Positions 1 to 9,712 of a DNA stretch of 64,000 nucleotides are shown one piece after another. Under the pieces are notes generated by a model that worked only from the letters and a program-made list of their open reading frames with translations, did no database searches and was not told the DNA's origin. The DNA is from an uncultured Cellulophaga sp. (GTDB lineage Bacteria; Bacteroidota; Bacteroidia; Flavobacteriales; Flavobacteriaceae): contig CANLOV010000004.1 in assembly GCA_947492955.1 (NCBI GenBank), positions 124,001 to 188,000 of the forward strand, read 5' to 3'. Made by a program: the position numbers and the translations under genes. Each line of letters starts with the position of its first letter. The stretch's first letter is position 1.

Positions 1-1073
1 TGGCCGATTTAGGGGCTAAAGTTATAAAAATTGAGCGACCAAAAACGGGAGAAGCAGGGAGACAAATTGCACTAAAAAATCTGTTTATAGATGAAAGTAG
101 TATGGTTTTTCATACTGCCAATAGAAATAAACAATCCTATGCAGCAAACTTAAAAGATAAAGAAGATTTAGAAAAGGTAAAGAAATTAATAACCCATGCA
201 GATGTAATGACTCATAATTTTCGCCCAGGAGTAATGGAGAAAATAGGCTTAGATTATGATACAGTACATGCTATTAACCCTAAAATAATATACGGAGTTG
301 TATCTGGTTACGGACCTGTGGGGCCTTGGGCAAAAAAACCAGGACAAGATTTATTAATACAATCTTTATCTGGTTTTGTAAATTTATCGGGAAATAACGA
401 AGATACCCCTACAGCAAGTGGTTTGGCTACTTCAGATATTTTTACAGGAGTGCACTTGGTACAAGGTATTTTAGCAGCACTAATAAGTAGAAATAAAACA
501 AATAAGGGAGCAAAAGTAGAAGTAAGCTTATTAGAATCTACGTTAGATATTCAGTTTGAGTTATTAACTACATATTTAAATGATGGAAATCAACAGCCGA
601 AAAGAGCAGAGAAAGGAAATGCACATGCATATGTAGGAGCACCTTATGGAGTTTACGCAACAAAAGATGGCTATATAGCTATAGCATTAACTCCTTTAGA
701 TGCATTAGTAAACGCTATGGGAATTACTTTACCTAGTCAGTTTTTAGATAAAAAAACGTGGTATACAGAAAAAGATGCTATTATGAGTTTTTTACAAGGC
801 TATTTGGTACAAGAAACTACGCAACATTGGCTTGCTATTTTTGAGCCCTTAGATTTTCGTGTAGCAGATGTTTACGATTATAAAACCTTTTTAAACCATG
901 AAGCTTATAAAGTACTTAAAATGGACCAAGAAGTAATAACTTCTGATGGTATTAAAATGAAAACAACACGTTGTCCAATTAGGATTGATGGAGCACGTAT
1001 TTTTAATGAAAAATCAGCACCAAAAGTGGGAGAAGATAATGTTTTAATTGATAAAGAATTTAATCTAAACTAA
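1..1073 (+). CDS. CaiB/BaiF family class III CoA-transferase, 5' end missing
   Basis: Partial gene running in from upstream: the frame is open from base 3, and alignment to the next gene shows that about 26 N-terminal residues lie outside the window. Class III CoA-transferases move CoA between carboxylic acids in the cytoplasm. Seen here are the Rossmann-type segment ADLGAKVIKIE, the conserved THNFRPGVMEKIGL and GYGPVGPWA stretches, and an Asp in LATSDIFTG at the position expected for the catalytic aspartate of the family. It is followed after 2 bases by a clear paralogue, so the two may form a heteromeric enzyme as in BbsEF-type transferases (inference). The substrate cannot be read from sequence. 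An internal ATG at 102 is not the true start. Confidence 0.88.
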   Translation, partial: ADLGAKVIKIERPKTGEAGRQIALKNLFIDESSMVFHTANRNKQSYAANLKDKEDLEKVKKLITHADVMTHNFRPGVMEKIGLDYDTVHAINPKIIYGVVSGYGPVGPWAKKPGQDLLIQSLSGFVNLSGNNEDTPTASGLATSDIFTGVHLVQGILAALISRNKTNKGAKVEVSLLESTLDIQFELLTTYLNDGNQQPKRAEKGNAHAYVGAPYGVYATKDGYIAIALTPLDALVNAMGITLPSQFLDKKTWYTEKDAIMSFLQGYLVQETTQHWLAIFEPLDFRVADVYDYKTFLNHEAYKVLKMDQEVITSDGIKMKTTRCPIRIDGARIFNEKSAPKVGEDNVLIDKEFNLN

Positions 1074-1075
1074 GC

Positions 1076-2227
1076 ATGGAAAAACCACTAGAAGGAATAT
1101 TAGTTATAGATTTTAGTCAGTATTTATCGGGACCCTCAGCAAGTTTACGGTTAGCAGATTTAGGAGCTAGAGTTATTAAGATAGAAAAACCAATAATAGG
1201 AGACAGTTGTAGAACGCTTTATTGTTCTAATGTAGTTATGAACGGAGAGTCCTCTATGTTTCATGCCATCAATAGAAATAAGGAGAGTTATGTTGCTGAT
1301 ATGAAATCTCCTGAAGCACGAAAAAAAGTATATAAACTTATAGAAAAGGCAGATGTATTAATACATAATTATAGGCCTGGTGTTGTAGAAAAATTAGGAA
1401 TAGACCAAAAAACTATTCAATCTATAAATTCTGGAATTATTTATGCAGAATTATCGGGTTATGGGAAAGAAGGCATATGGAAAAACAAGCCTGGATTAGA
1501 CTTATTAATACAATCTGTATCTGGACTTACACAACTAAATGGTAATGATGGAGCAGGACCTGTACCTATTGGTTTAGCTGTAGTAGATATTTTATCTGGA
1601 GCACACTTAACTCAAGGTATATTAGCCTGTTTGTATAGAAAACAAATAAAAGGTATTGGTGGTAGTGTAGCAGTAAGTATGTTAGAATCTGCTTTAGAAT
1701 ATCAGTTTGAATCTGTAACTTGTTTTTTTAGAGACGGAGGAGCACCCACTGTAAGACCAAAAACAAATTCTGCTCATGCATATTTAGGAGCGCCTTATGG
1801 TATATATGCCACAAAAAATGGAAATATTGCTTTAGCCATGGGGTCTATTCCGTTTTTAGGGGAGTTGTTAGGTTGTTTAGAATTAACAAATTATCCCGAG
1901 CCAGAAAGTTGGTTTACAAAACGAGATGAGATAAAAAATATTTTAGCCAATCATTTAAAACAGAAAGAAACAAAATATTGGTTATCTATTTTGGAACCTG
2001 CGGATATTTGGTGTGCAGAGATAATGGATTGGAAAACTTTATTTGATAAAGAAGCATTTAAAATTTTAGAGATGATACAAGAAGTAAACATGAGTGATGG
2101 TTATACTTTTAAAACAACTCGTTGTCCAATACAGGTAAATGGTGCATGGTTAACATCTGAAATTGGAACGCCAAAATTAGGAGAGCATACAGAAGCAATT
2201 AATCAAGAATTTTATAGTAGTAATTAG
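1076..2227 (+). CDS. CaiB/BaiF family class III CoA-transferase (second paralogue)
   Basis: Complete 383-residue class III CoA-transferase, close to the usual family length of about 390-400. It matches the preceding gene along its whole length: ADLGARVIKIEKP, IHNYRPGVVEKLGI, SGYGKEGIWKNKPGLD, and a C-terminal KTTRCPIQVNGAW like KTTRCPIRIDGAR in the first gene. The putative catalytic Asp sits in LAVVDILSG. The start is 2 bases after the stop of gene one and the stop is 6 bases before the crotonase gene, so all are surely cotranscribed. Probable role: activating or exchanging CoA on an organic acid that the downstream crotonase and aldehyde dehydrogenase help process. Substrate unknown. Confidence 0.9.
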   Translation: MEKPLEGILVIDFSQYLSGPSASLRLADLGARVIKIEKPIIGDSCRTLYCSNVVMNGESSMFHAINRNKESYVADMKSPEARKKVYKLIEKADVLIHNYRPGVVEKLGIDQKTIQSINSGIIYAELSGYGKEGIWKNKPGLDLLIQSVSGLTQLNGNDGAGPVPIGLAVVDILSGAHLTQGILACLYRKQIKGIGGSVAVSMLESALEYQFESVTCFFRDGGAPTVRPKTNSAHAYLGAPYGIYATKNGNIALAMGSIPFLGELLGCLELTNYPEPESWFTKRDEIKNILANHLKQKETKYWLSILEPADIWCAEIMDWKTLFDKEAFKILEMIQEVNMSDGYTFKTTRCPIQVNGAWLTSEIGTPKLGEHTEAINQEFYSSN

Positions 2228-2233
2228 GGGTTT

Positions 2234-3016
2234 ATGAGTGATGTATCAACATTTTTAATAGTAAAGAAAGAAAGTAGCGTGGCCACTATTAGTTTAAATA
2301 GACCACCTGCTAATAGTTACTATTATGATTTTTTAAAATTAATTAGTAAAACTATAAATAGCCTTAGTGCAGATACTACTATAAAAGTTATATTAATAAA
2401 TAGTACTTCAGAAAAGTTCTTTTGTGGGGGGGCAGATATAAAAATATTTAGTACCAATACAACAGCGCAGAATACAGAAATGGTAAAAGCAGCTCGCGAG
2501 CTTACAAATGCTATAGTTTCTAGTAACAAAATAGTATTAGCGGCCATTAGCGGGCACGTTTTAGGAGGTGGTTTAGAAATGATTATGGCTTGCGATATAC
2601 GATTAGCTAGTAAAGGAAGTTATTTGGTTGGTTTGCCAGAAGTAAAATTAGGATTAATGCCAGGAAATGGTGGTACTCCTCGTTTAATAGATTTAATTGG
2701 GGCAAGTAGGGCTATGGAGCTACTAGTAACAGGAAATAATATTTCTCCACAGAAAGCCTATGATTATGGTTTGTTTAATCAGCTTTATGATCAAGAATCA
2801 TTTGAGAAAGAGGTTAAGGATTATGTAAATAATTTAGCAAAAGGAGCAGGGGAAGCTATGAGTGCAATTAAAAAGTATGTACAACAACATAAAGGCTTAA
2901 AATTGCAGGAATCGTTAGATTTAGAAACAGAATTGGTGAATACTTTGTATGATACTCCTGATGCAAAAGAAGGTTTTACTGCTTTTGTAGAAAAGAGAAC
3001 ACCTAATTATAAATAA
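2234..3016 (+). CDS. enoyl-CoA hydratase/isomerase family protein (crotonase fold)
   Basis: 260 residues, the normal length for a single-domain crotonase. The oxyanion-hole segment GHVLGGGLEMIMACDIRLAS and the PEVKLGLMPGNGGTPRL segment are present. Both glutamates used by classical enoyl-CoA hydratases appear to be kept, one in LPEV and one in AMELLVTG, so hydration of an enoyl-CoA is plausible; isomerase or lyase activity cannot be excluded. Third gene of the CoA-transferase operon (6 bases after the second transferase, 19 before the aldehyde dehydrogenase), which suggests it acts on the CoA ester made by the transferases. Confidence 0.88.
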   Translation: MSDVSTFLIVKKESSVATISLNRPPANSYYYDFLKLISKTINSLSADTTIKVILINSTSEKFFCGGADIKIFSTNTTAQNTEMVKAARELTNAIVSSNKIVLAAISGHVLGGGLEMIMACDIRLASKGSYLVGLPEVKLGLMPGNGGTPRLIDLIGASRAMELLVTGNNISPQKAYDYGLFNQLYDQESFEKEVKDYVNNLAKGAGEAMSAIKKYVQQHKGLKLQESLDLETELVNTLYDTPDAKEGFTAFVEKRTPNYK

Positions 3017-3035
3017 GAAATTTAAAAAGTAATAT

Positions 3036-4493
3036 ATGAGTCAAGAAATTAAAAATTATGGCTGTTATATAAACGGTGAATGGTTAGATGCTTCAAAAAG
3101 AGAAGCGATTGATGTTCAAAACCCAGCAAATAACAAAGTTTTCGCTACCGTAACCGCATGTAATGCAGATGATGTTCAATATGCTTTAGAAACTTCAGAA
3201 AAAGCACAATTATCGTGGCAGTTATTACCAGCACAAACTAGGGCAAATTATATTTATGCAATTAGTGATCGCTTAAAATTAGAAAGAGAACACTTTGCTA
3301 AGCTTTTAGTTTTGGAGCAAGGAAAAACATATGCAGAAGCTTTAGGAGAGGTAGATGATACTGTTCGTTATATGACCTATGCAGCAGAAGCAGCAAGAAG
3401 AATACAAGGAGCAGTTTTTCCATCGGATAATGTAAATGAAAGGCTAACAATATATAAGGTTCCTTACGGGGTTATGGTAGCTTTGTGTGCTTATAATTAC
3501 CCATTAGCCTTAATAGGTCGTAAATTAGGACCTGCTTTGGCAACAGGAAATACAATTATTATAAAACCACATGAATTAACACCAACTACGGCATCAGAAT
3601 TTTGTCGTTTAGTAGCAGATGCTGGTTTGCCTAATGGTGTAGTTAATATGGTTGCTACAAAAAGCGCTGCGGCTGCCTCTTTATTAGTAGAAAGTCCTAT
3701 TACCAAATTAATTAGCTTAACGGGTAGTACAAATGCTGGTAGAGCTATGTACCGTGCAAGTGCAAATAATATTACAGGATTAATTTTAGAATTAGGAGGT
3801 AAAGCACCATTTATTGTTTGCGACGATGCTGATATAGATAAAGCGGTAGAATCTGCCGTAATTTCTAGATACGCTAACTGTGGACAGGTATGTATTTGTA
3901 ATGAAATGGTAATGGTAGATGAGAAGGTGGCAGACGAGTTTACCGATAAATTAATAAAACGAGTACAACAAATAAAAACGGGTAACCCGTTTGACTCTAA
4001 CACTAATATGGGGCCTAATGTAAGTAGACAAGGTTTGGATAGGGTAGATCAGTTGGTAAAGGATAATATAGCTGAAGGAGCAGAATTGGTTTTAGGAGGT
4101 AAGCGACCAGACGGAGAGATGTTTGAAAATGGAAATTGGTACGAGCCAACAGTTTTAACTAATGTTAAAAATGGAGATGCCACTACTAAGCACGAGTTAT
4201 TTGCGCCTGTATTACCTATAATGAAAGTTTCTGGTTTTGAAGAGGCTATGGCTTATTCTAATGCAAGAGAAGAAGGTTTATCTGCTTATTTGTATACAAA
4301 CGATTATAAACGACACCAAAAAGCAATAGACCAACTACAGGTGGGAACTATATTTATTAATAAGCATATTGTAGGGTATATACAAGGATATCACTCTGGG
4401 CATAAAACTTCTGGAGTAGGTGGTGAAGATGGCGTTTATGGTATAGAAGACCATTTACAAAAAAGAACTATATATATGGACTATTCAGAATAG
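3036..4493 (+). CDS. NAD(P)-dependent aldehyde dehydrogenase, AldA-like
   Basis: 485-residue aldehyde dehydrogenase superfamily member. Visible motifs are the catalytic Cys region [10 protein letters not shown], the general-base Glu in LELGGKAPF, the cofactor stretch IIKPHELTP and LTGSTNAG. The CGQVC context resembles lactaldehyde/glycolaldehyde dehydrogenase (AldA) and succinate-semialdehyde dehydrogenase groups; which one is not decided by sequence alone. It oxidises an aldehyde to the acid in the cytoplasm. Last gene of the operon with two CoA-transferases and a crotonase, and followed by a strong bidirectional terminator. The product acid could be fed to the CoA-transferases (inference). 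Confidence 0.9.
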   Translation: MSQEIKNYGCYINGEWLDASKREAIDVQNPANNKVFATVTACNADDVQYALETSEKAQLSWQLLPAQTRANYIYAISDRLKLEREHFAKLLVLEQGKTYAEALGEVDDTVRYMTYAAEAARRIQGAVFPSDNVNERLTIYKVPYGVMVALCAYNYPLALIGRKLGPALATGNTIIIKPHELTPTTASEFCRLVADAGLPNGVVNMVATKSAAAASLLVESPITKLISLTGSTNAGRAMYRASANNITGLILELGGKAPFIVCDDADIDKAVESAVISRYANCGQVCICNEMVMVDEKVADEFTDKLIKRVQQIKTGNPFDSNTNMGPNVSRQGLDRVDQLVKDNIAEGAELVLGGKRPDGEMFENGNWYEPTVLTNVKNGDATTKHELFAPVLPIMKVSGFEEAMAYSNAREEGLSAYLYTNDYKRHQKAIDQLQVGTIFINKHIVGYIQGYHSGHKTSGVGGEDGVYGIEDHLQKRTIYMDYSE

Positions 4494-4518
4494 ACAACTG
4501 TCAATTAAAATTAAAAGA

Positions 4519-4549
4519 AAACCTCGGAGGTAAGCTCCGAGGTTTTTTT
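4519..4549. terminator. bidirectional intrinsic terminator between convergent genes
   Basis: Perfect 9-bp stem, ACCTCGGAG at 4521-4529 with CTCCGAGGT at 4535-4543, loop GTAAG, flanked by A-rich sequence before and a T run after, so it can serve both the aldehyde dehydrogenase gene and the minus-strand acetyltransferase gene. Confidence 0.85.
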
Positions 4550-5666
4550 ATAAGTCTTTACGGTAAGTTCTTCGTTTTTTATAAACTTCAGGTTTAAAAT
4601 GTTTCCAAATTTGCTTAATAGCAATATTTTCTTCTAACTCTGGTGTTCTAAAGCAGTAGTTAACTCCTTTTTCAGTAAAGGTTTTGTAATATTCATAAAA
4701 CATAACAGCAGTAACTCCTTTATTTTGGTACTCAGGGTGTACACCAATTAAATAGAAAATAACATCTTTACTCTTTTTTCTTGCTTGTAGCATATGGTAA
4801 ATACCAAAAGGGAACAGTTTTCCTTTCGCTTTATGTAAAGCATCTGCAAAAGAAGGCATAACAATTCCAAAAGCAATTAGTTTATCGTCTTTATCAACAA
4901 TAAACTTAATATATTCAGGGTTAATAAAACTAATGTATTTCTTCTTAAAATATTCTTTCTGTATGTCTGTTATAGGTACAAAAGAAGCTAAAGAAGCATA
5001 AGTTTCGTTAAATAAGTCGAACATTTTATCTGCCAAAGGCATTACCTCTTTTGTTTTTGTAAAATTGATTGGTTTTACACCATATCGTTTTCTTACAAGC
5101 GTATTTACTTTCTCAAAAAACTCGGGCTTAGCATTGGCAAAAGGGAATTTATTTTCTTCGTATCCTTTCTCTTTTACAAATCCAAAATTCTCATAATGAT
5201 TTACGTAGTAAGGGGCATTATACCAAGTTATCATGTTACCTCTATGCTCAAAACCTTCGGTAAGTACGCCTACCTTATCTAAATTAGAAAAGCCTACGGG
5301 GCCTTCCATATATTCTAAATTATTTTTTTTTCCAATCTCAGCAACCTTTTCTAGTAAAGCTTTACTAACATTTTCATCATCAATAAAATCGAACCAGCCA
5401 AAACGCATTTTTTTTACTTTTTGCTGATTAATTTCAATCCAATTAATCATAGCAGCAACACGGCCAACTATTTCATTTCCTTTATAAGCTAAGAAAAACC
5501 AAGCTTCGGCATCTTTAAAAACAGGGTTTTTGTCTTTATTAAATGTTTCTAGCTCATCATTAATAATAGGAGGAACCCAATTAGGGTTGTTTTTATATAG
5601 CGAAAAAGGAAATTTAACAAAGGTTTTTAAATCGGATTTTGTAGTAGCTTCTTTAATCGTAATCAT
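4548..5666 (-). CDS. GNAT-superfamily acetyltransferase-like protein
   Basis: 372-residue cytoplasmic protein with no signal peptide or membrane segment. The N-terminal half contains a GNAT-like core (KGNEIVGRVAAMINW) and the C-terminal half a second one (LIGVHPEYQNKGVTAVMFYEYY), where the QNKGV motif resembles the acetyl-CoA pyrophosphate-binding RxxGxG/A loop. Related to a conserved family in Bacteroidota and to YghO-type proteins, so acyl transfer to an unknown substrate is the likely activity. The stop codon lies in the shared terminator. The neighbours give no hint of substrate. Confidence 0.7.
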   Translation of the reverse strand: MITIKEATTKSDLKTFVKFPFSLYKNNPNWVPPIINDELETFNKDKNPVFKDAEAWFFLAYKGNEIVGRVAAMINWIEINQQKVKKMRFGWFDFIDDENVSKALLEKVAEIGKKNNLEYMEGPVGFSNLDKVGVLTEGFEHRGNMITWYNAPYYVNHYENFGFVKEKGYEENKFPFANAKPEFFEKVNTLVRKRYGVKPINFTKTKEVMPLADKMFDLFNETYASLASFVPITDIQKEYFKKKYISFINPEYIKFIVDKDDKLIAFGIVMPSFADALHKAKGKLFPFGIYHMLQARKKSKDVIFYLIGVHPEYQNKGVTAVMFYEYYKTFTEKGVNYCFRTPELEENIAIKQIWKHFKPEVYKKRRTYRKDL

Positions 5667-5747
5667 AGTGCTTTATTTCTAAGGTCAACAATATTAGTAA
5701 TATTAACCATAGTATAAAACAAGAAAGAAGATTTAAATTTTTAATTT

Positions 5748-6827
5748 TTAAAAATCTATAACACCAGTACCTTGTTTACCTTCTTTTTTTACTTTTTTCT
5801 TCGCCTTTTTTAGTTGTTTTCTGGTAGGGCCTAAATCAACATCTTCGGCACCATCACCAAAGCTAGATTTTTTCTTTCTTTTTTTCTTTTTCATGCTATT
5901 TTTCTTAATAGCAGCACCACCATTTTCATTTGCTTTTTGGTCTTCAATAGCAATTATTTTGTCTTTGTGTTTGTCTATTCTGTAAGAAGCGCCAATAGTT
6001 GCAAAAACTCTAGAAGGGGTGTTTTTAGTATTGGTTCCTATATTAAAGTCTACCTGAAAATTTTCATTAAATAAATAAGCCGTTCCTGTTCTAAAAATTA
6101 AATCGGAATAACGATCACTTTGTATGCCTTGGTTTTCTATAAAAACACTCCACTTAGGATTTCTTAAAGCATGACTTATAGAAACGATATAACTTTTTTC
6201 GGGGAAATCACTTCCTATTCTGTCATAAGCAATATTAGATATTAAAACCATTCTAGGAGTTAATCTACTTTGTGTAGCTATCATTACTCTTGGCGATATA
6301 GTTGGGTCTCCTACGAAAAAGGGGTTATCTCCTAAAACAAAATTAGCCCCTGCATATATAGAAATGGCAGGCAAAAGGTTTTTCCATTGAAATTTATGGT
6401 TTGCTCTCCAGCTATATAAATTAGGCTTGTTCTTTTCTGGGTTTTTAAAAGGATCAAAGATTAAATATTTTAAACCTAATCTATTTCTAGTAAAATTAAG
6501 TTCTTTTACTTTAGAACCATTACCATCTAAAAGAGTGGTACTGTTATTTGTATACGATGCTTCCCAGTTAATTTCTAATTGCTCAAACAATAAACCATAT
6601 CGTAAAGATACATCTACCCCCATAAGTGTAGCTTCTGTATTTAGTATATCGTGTTTTTGTCTGTCGTAAGCAATACCAAATTCTCCTTGTATTACTCCTT
6701 TACCAACGGCATAAGCACTAACTGTTTGTCCTGGTCGGTTAGAATTAATAACATCTGTATATTGAGAAAAGCTTAAAGAAGTGACAAAGAATAGAAGAAA
6801 AGGAATTATCGATTTTATATATTTCAT
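5748..6827 (-). CDS. outer-membrane beta-barrel 'transporter'-type protein with lysine-rich tail
   Basis: The start is set at the ATG at 6827, which gives a clean signal peptide (MKYIKSIIPFLLFFVTSLSFSQ); the longer frame begins with nine residues unlike a signal. The mature part opens with NSNRPGQTVSAYAVGKGVIQGEFGIAY, typical of the Bacteroidota outer-membrane proteins annotated as transporter or MetA-pathway phenol-degradation type, and has alternating hydrophobic strands with many aromatic residues to about residue 290. The last 60 residues are odd: a very basic low-complexity segment (KKKKRKKKSS and RKQLKKAKKKVKKEGK) that a barrel would not need, perhaps periplasmic. No substrate can be assigned. 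It stands alone on the minus strand. Confidence 0.6.
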   Translation of the reverse strand: MKYIKSIIPFLLFFVTSLSFSQYTDVINSNRPGQTVSAYAVGKGVIQGEFGIAYDRQKHDILNTEATLMGVDVSLRYGLLFEQLEINWEASYTNNSTTLLDGNGSKVKELNFTRNRLGLKYLIFDPFKNPEKNKPNLYSWRANHKFQWKNLLPAISIYAGANFVLGDNPFFVGDPTISPRVMIATQSRLTPRMVLISNIAYDRIGSDFPEKSYIVSISHALRNPKWSVFIENQGIQSDRYSDLIFRTGTAYLFNENFQVDFNIGTNTKNTPSRVFATIGASYRIDKHKDKIIAIEDQKANENGGAAIKKNSMKKKKRKKKSSFGDGAEDVDLGPTRKQLKKAKKKVKKEGKQGTGVIDF

Positions 6828-6933
6828 AAGTACTAGATTACCCAAAAGTTGCATTTTAGTATTATTTTATGACATTTGCCCTTTATATACAACGTTAGAA
6901 TTGTATTTTTGATATAAATTTTTTGAAAAGAAT

Positions 6934-7197
6934 ATGGTTTTTTTAAAAACGATTTTAATATTACTTTTAGTATATTATTTATTAAAAATACTAATAAAGT
7001 ATTTTGCTCCTCAATTAATTAAGTATGCTTCTAAAAAAGCAGAAAATCATTTTAAGGAAAAATTCGGTGATTTTTCTAATCAACATACCAATCAACAGTA
7101 TAATGATGGCGATGTTATTATAGAAGATAAGCCTAATAAAAAAAGAAACTCATCTAAGGTAGTAGGAGACTATATAGATTTTGAGGAAATAGAATAG
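6934..7197 (+). CDS. DUF4834 family small membrane protein
   Basis: 87 residues: an N-terminal hydrophobic helix (FLKTILILLLVYYLLKILIKYFAP) followed by a polar, charged tail ending in DYIDFEEIE, which is the pattern of DUF4834 proteins in Bacteroidota. Function unknown; probably a single-pass inner-membrane protein with the tail in the cytoplasm. It sits 79 bases upstream of the YfhO-like gene, a linkage often seen in this group, so it may be part of the envelope polysaccharide unit (inference). Confidence 0.7.
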   Translation: MVFLKTILILLLVYYLLKILIKYFAPQLIKYASKKAENHFKEKFGDFSNQHTNQQYNDGDVIIEDKPNKKRNSSKVVGDYIDFEEIE

Positions 7198-7276
7198 TAA
7201 TGATATAATTTTGTTTTAAAACAGCTGATTTATATAGTTGTTTTAAGCTTAATATAGTTTACAATATAACCGTACC

Positions 7277-9712
7277 ATGAAAACCACTATTAAGGCATTA
7301 TTTAGCCATTTTTTTGTTGTTGTACTTTTCATTATTGCTGCACTGGCATACTTTAGTCCAGTATTACAAGGGAAAAAAATATTTCAGTCAGATATTGCTC
7401 AGTACCGAGGAATGGCAAAGGAGCAAACCGATTTTAAGAAAAAAACGGGAGAAGAACCCTACTGGACAAATAGTGCATTCGGTGGTATGCCAACTTACCA
7501 ATTAGGAGCTAACTATCCGCATAACTATGTAAAAAAGTTAGATAAAATTATTCGTTTTTTACCTAGACCAGCAGATTACTTATTTCTTTATTTTCTTGGA
7601 TTTTATATTTTATTATGCTGTTTAAAAGTAGATTTTAAATTAGCAGGTATTGGCGCATTAGCTTTTGGTTTTTCTACCTACTTAATTATTATTTTAGGAG
7701 TTGGGCATAACGCAAAGGCGCACGCATTGGGATATCTTCCTATGCTTTTAGGAGGTATTATTTTAGTGTTTCGTAAAAAATATATTGGTGGATTTATTTT
7801 AACAGCTGTAGCAATGGCTTTAGAAATAGTTGCGAATCATTTTCAAATGACGTACTATTTTATGCTTTTAGTATTAGTATTAGGTATTACGTATTTGGTA
7901 GATGCAATACTAAAGAAAACATTAAAACATTATTTTAAATCTGTTGGTTTATTATTATTGGCTGTTCTACTAGGTATAGCAACCAATACCACCAGTTTAA
8001 TGGCAACCAAAGAATATGCAGATTGGAGCACCAGAGGAAAATCGCAATTAACTATAAAACCAGATGGTTCTCCTAAGCAACAAACAGAAGGTTTAGATAG
8101 AGAATATATTACAGGGTGGAGTTATGGCAAAATAGAATCTTTAAACTTATTTATACCAAGATTGTTTGGAGGGTCTAATAAAGAGAATTTAGGTAAAGAT
8201 TCTAAAGCGTATCAATACCTTACAGAACAAGGAGTTTCTAGGAGTCAGGCACTAGATTTTGCTAGTGAGTTACCATTATATTGGGGGCCACAGCCAGGAA
8301 CCTCTGCACCAGCTTATGTGGGTGTAGTAGTTTTCTTTTTATTCTTTTTAGGCTTGTTTTTAGTGCCCGGAAAAAATAAATGGTGGTTACTAGGAGGAAC
8401 TATATTATCATTAATTTTATCTTGGGGAAAGAATTTTAGTCTGCTTACCGATTTTATGATAGACTATTTTCCTTTGTATAATAAATTTAGAGCAGTATCA
8501 TCTATACAAATTATACTAGAATTGTGTGTGCCAATATTGGCTATACTAGCTTTAATAGAACTTTTTAAAGCGACTACTTCTGCAACTAAAAAAATAAATG
8601 CATTAATAATAAGTGTTTCTATAACTATAGGAATATGTATTCTATTATTACTTACTAAAGGTATGTTTTATTTTGAAGGAGCAAATGATGCTACTTATGA
8701 GAAATATTTTGGAAAAGAAGTATTAGCTATGATACAGCTAGATAGAGAAAGTGTATATACTAGTGATATTGTACGTTCTCTTATATATATATTAATAGCA
8801 GCAACTGTAATATGGTTATTTATAAAGGAAAAAGTAAATAAGAATATAGCAATTATTGGGCTAGGACTTTTAATGGTTACAGATTTGGTAGGAGTAGATT
8901 TACGTTATGTTAATAATGATGATTTTGTTTCGCAACGTAGAGTAAATCAGCCTTTTCAAGAATCGGCGGTAGATAAACAAATAAGAAAAGATAAAAGTGT
9001 TTTTAGAGTTTTTAACCCTGCCGAAGGTTTAAATGGAGCTAGTACTTCTTATTTTCATAAATCCATAGGAGGTTACCATGCAGCAAAACCTTCGGGAATA
9101 CAAGATTTGTTCGATTATCATGTGTATGAAAATAATGTAGGGGTTTTAAATATGCTAAATGTAAAGTATGTAATTCAGCAAGATGAAGAAGGAAAACCTT
9201 ATCCTGCAACTAACCCTAGTGCCAATGGTAATGCTTGGTTTATAACAAATTTAAAACGGGTAGAAAATGCAGATGAAGAAATACTAGCGTTAAAAGATTT
9301 AGAAGAGAAAAACGAAGCCGTTGTAAATACTAACAATTTTACTAATCTAACCAGGTTTCAATATCAAAAAGATTCTACAGCAATAATAGCATTAACTGCA
9401 TATGAACCCAATCATTTAACCTATAAGGCAACAAATGCAAATGAAGGTGTAGCTGTTTTTTCTGAAGTATATTATAAAAATGGATGGAATGCTTACATAG
9501 ATGGTAAGTTAACAGACCATTTTAAAGTAAATTATGTGTTAAGGGCATTAAATATTCCTGCAGGCACACATACTATAGATTTTAAGTTTGAACCTAAAGT
9601 AGTTAAAACAGGGAGCGAAATTTCACTTGCAGCTTCCATATTACTTGGGCTAATAATTTTAGGAGGAATATTAATGTATTTTAGACCTGTTAAAGCAAAA
9701 GAAACCGCTTAA
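7277..9712 (+). CDS. YfhO-family polytopic membrane protein
   Basis: 811 residues. The N-terminal 540 residues contain about 12 hydrophobic segments, beginning with FFVVVLFIIAALAYFSPVLQGKKI and including GIGALAFGFSTYLIIILGVGHNAKAHALGY; the C-terminal 250 residues are a soluble, probably extracytoplasmic domain, closed by one last membrane helix (SLAASILLGLIILGGILMYF). This layout and the FQSDIAQYRGMAKEQ and NSAFGGMPTYQ segments fit YfhO (PF09586), a GT-C-like family implicated in glycosylation of cell-wall polymers in Firmicutes. The stop overlaps the glycosyltransferase start (TAATG), so the genes are translationally coupled and probably act together on surface glycans. Confidence 0.85.
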   Translation: MKTTIKALFSHFFVVVLFIIAALAYFSPVLQGKKIFQSDIAQYRGMAKEQTDFKKKTGEEPYWTNSAFGGMPTYQLGANYPHNYVKKLDKIIRFLPRPADYLFLYFLGFYILLCCLKVDFKLAGIGALAFGFSTYLIIILGVGHNAKAHALGYLPMLLGGIILVFRKKYIGGFILTAVAMALEIVANHFQMTYYFMLLVLVLGITYLVDAILKKTLKHYFKSVGLLLLAVLLGIATNTTSLMATKEYADWSTRGKSQLTIKPDGSPKQQTEGLDREYITGWSYGKIESLNLFIPRLFGGSNKENLGKDSKAYQYLTEQGVSRSQALDFASELPLYWGPQPGTSAPAYVGVVVFFLFFLGLFLVPGKNKWWLLGGTILSLILSWGKNFSLLTDFMIDYFPLYNKFRAVSSIQIILELCVPILAILALIELFKATTSATKKINALIISVSITIGICILLLLTKGMFYFEGANDATYEKYFGKEVLAMIQLDRESVYTSDIVRSLIYILIAATVIWLFIKEKVNKNIAIIGLGLLMVTDLVGVDLRYVNNDDFVSQRRVNQPFQESAVDKQIRKDKSVFRVFNPAEGLNGASTSYFHKSIGGYHAAKPSGIQDLFDYHVYENNVGVLNMLNVKYVIQQDEEGKPYPATNPSANGNAWFITNLKRVENADEEILALKDLEEKNEAVVNTNNFTNLTRFQYQKDSTAIIALTAYEPNHLTYKATNANEGVAVFSEVYYKNGWNAYIDGKLTDHFKVNYVLRALNIPAGTHTIDFKFEPKVVKTGSEISLAASILLGLIILGGILMYFRPVKAKETA

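Noticed and set aside
3497-4003. 168-residue frame on the minus strand
   Set aside because: Lies fully inside the well-supported aldehyde dehydrogenase gene on the other strand; composition is that of an antisense shadow.
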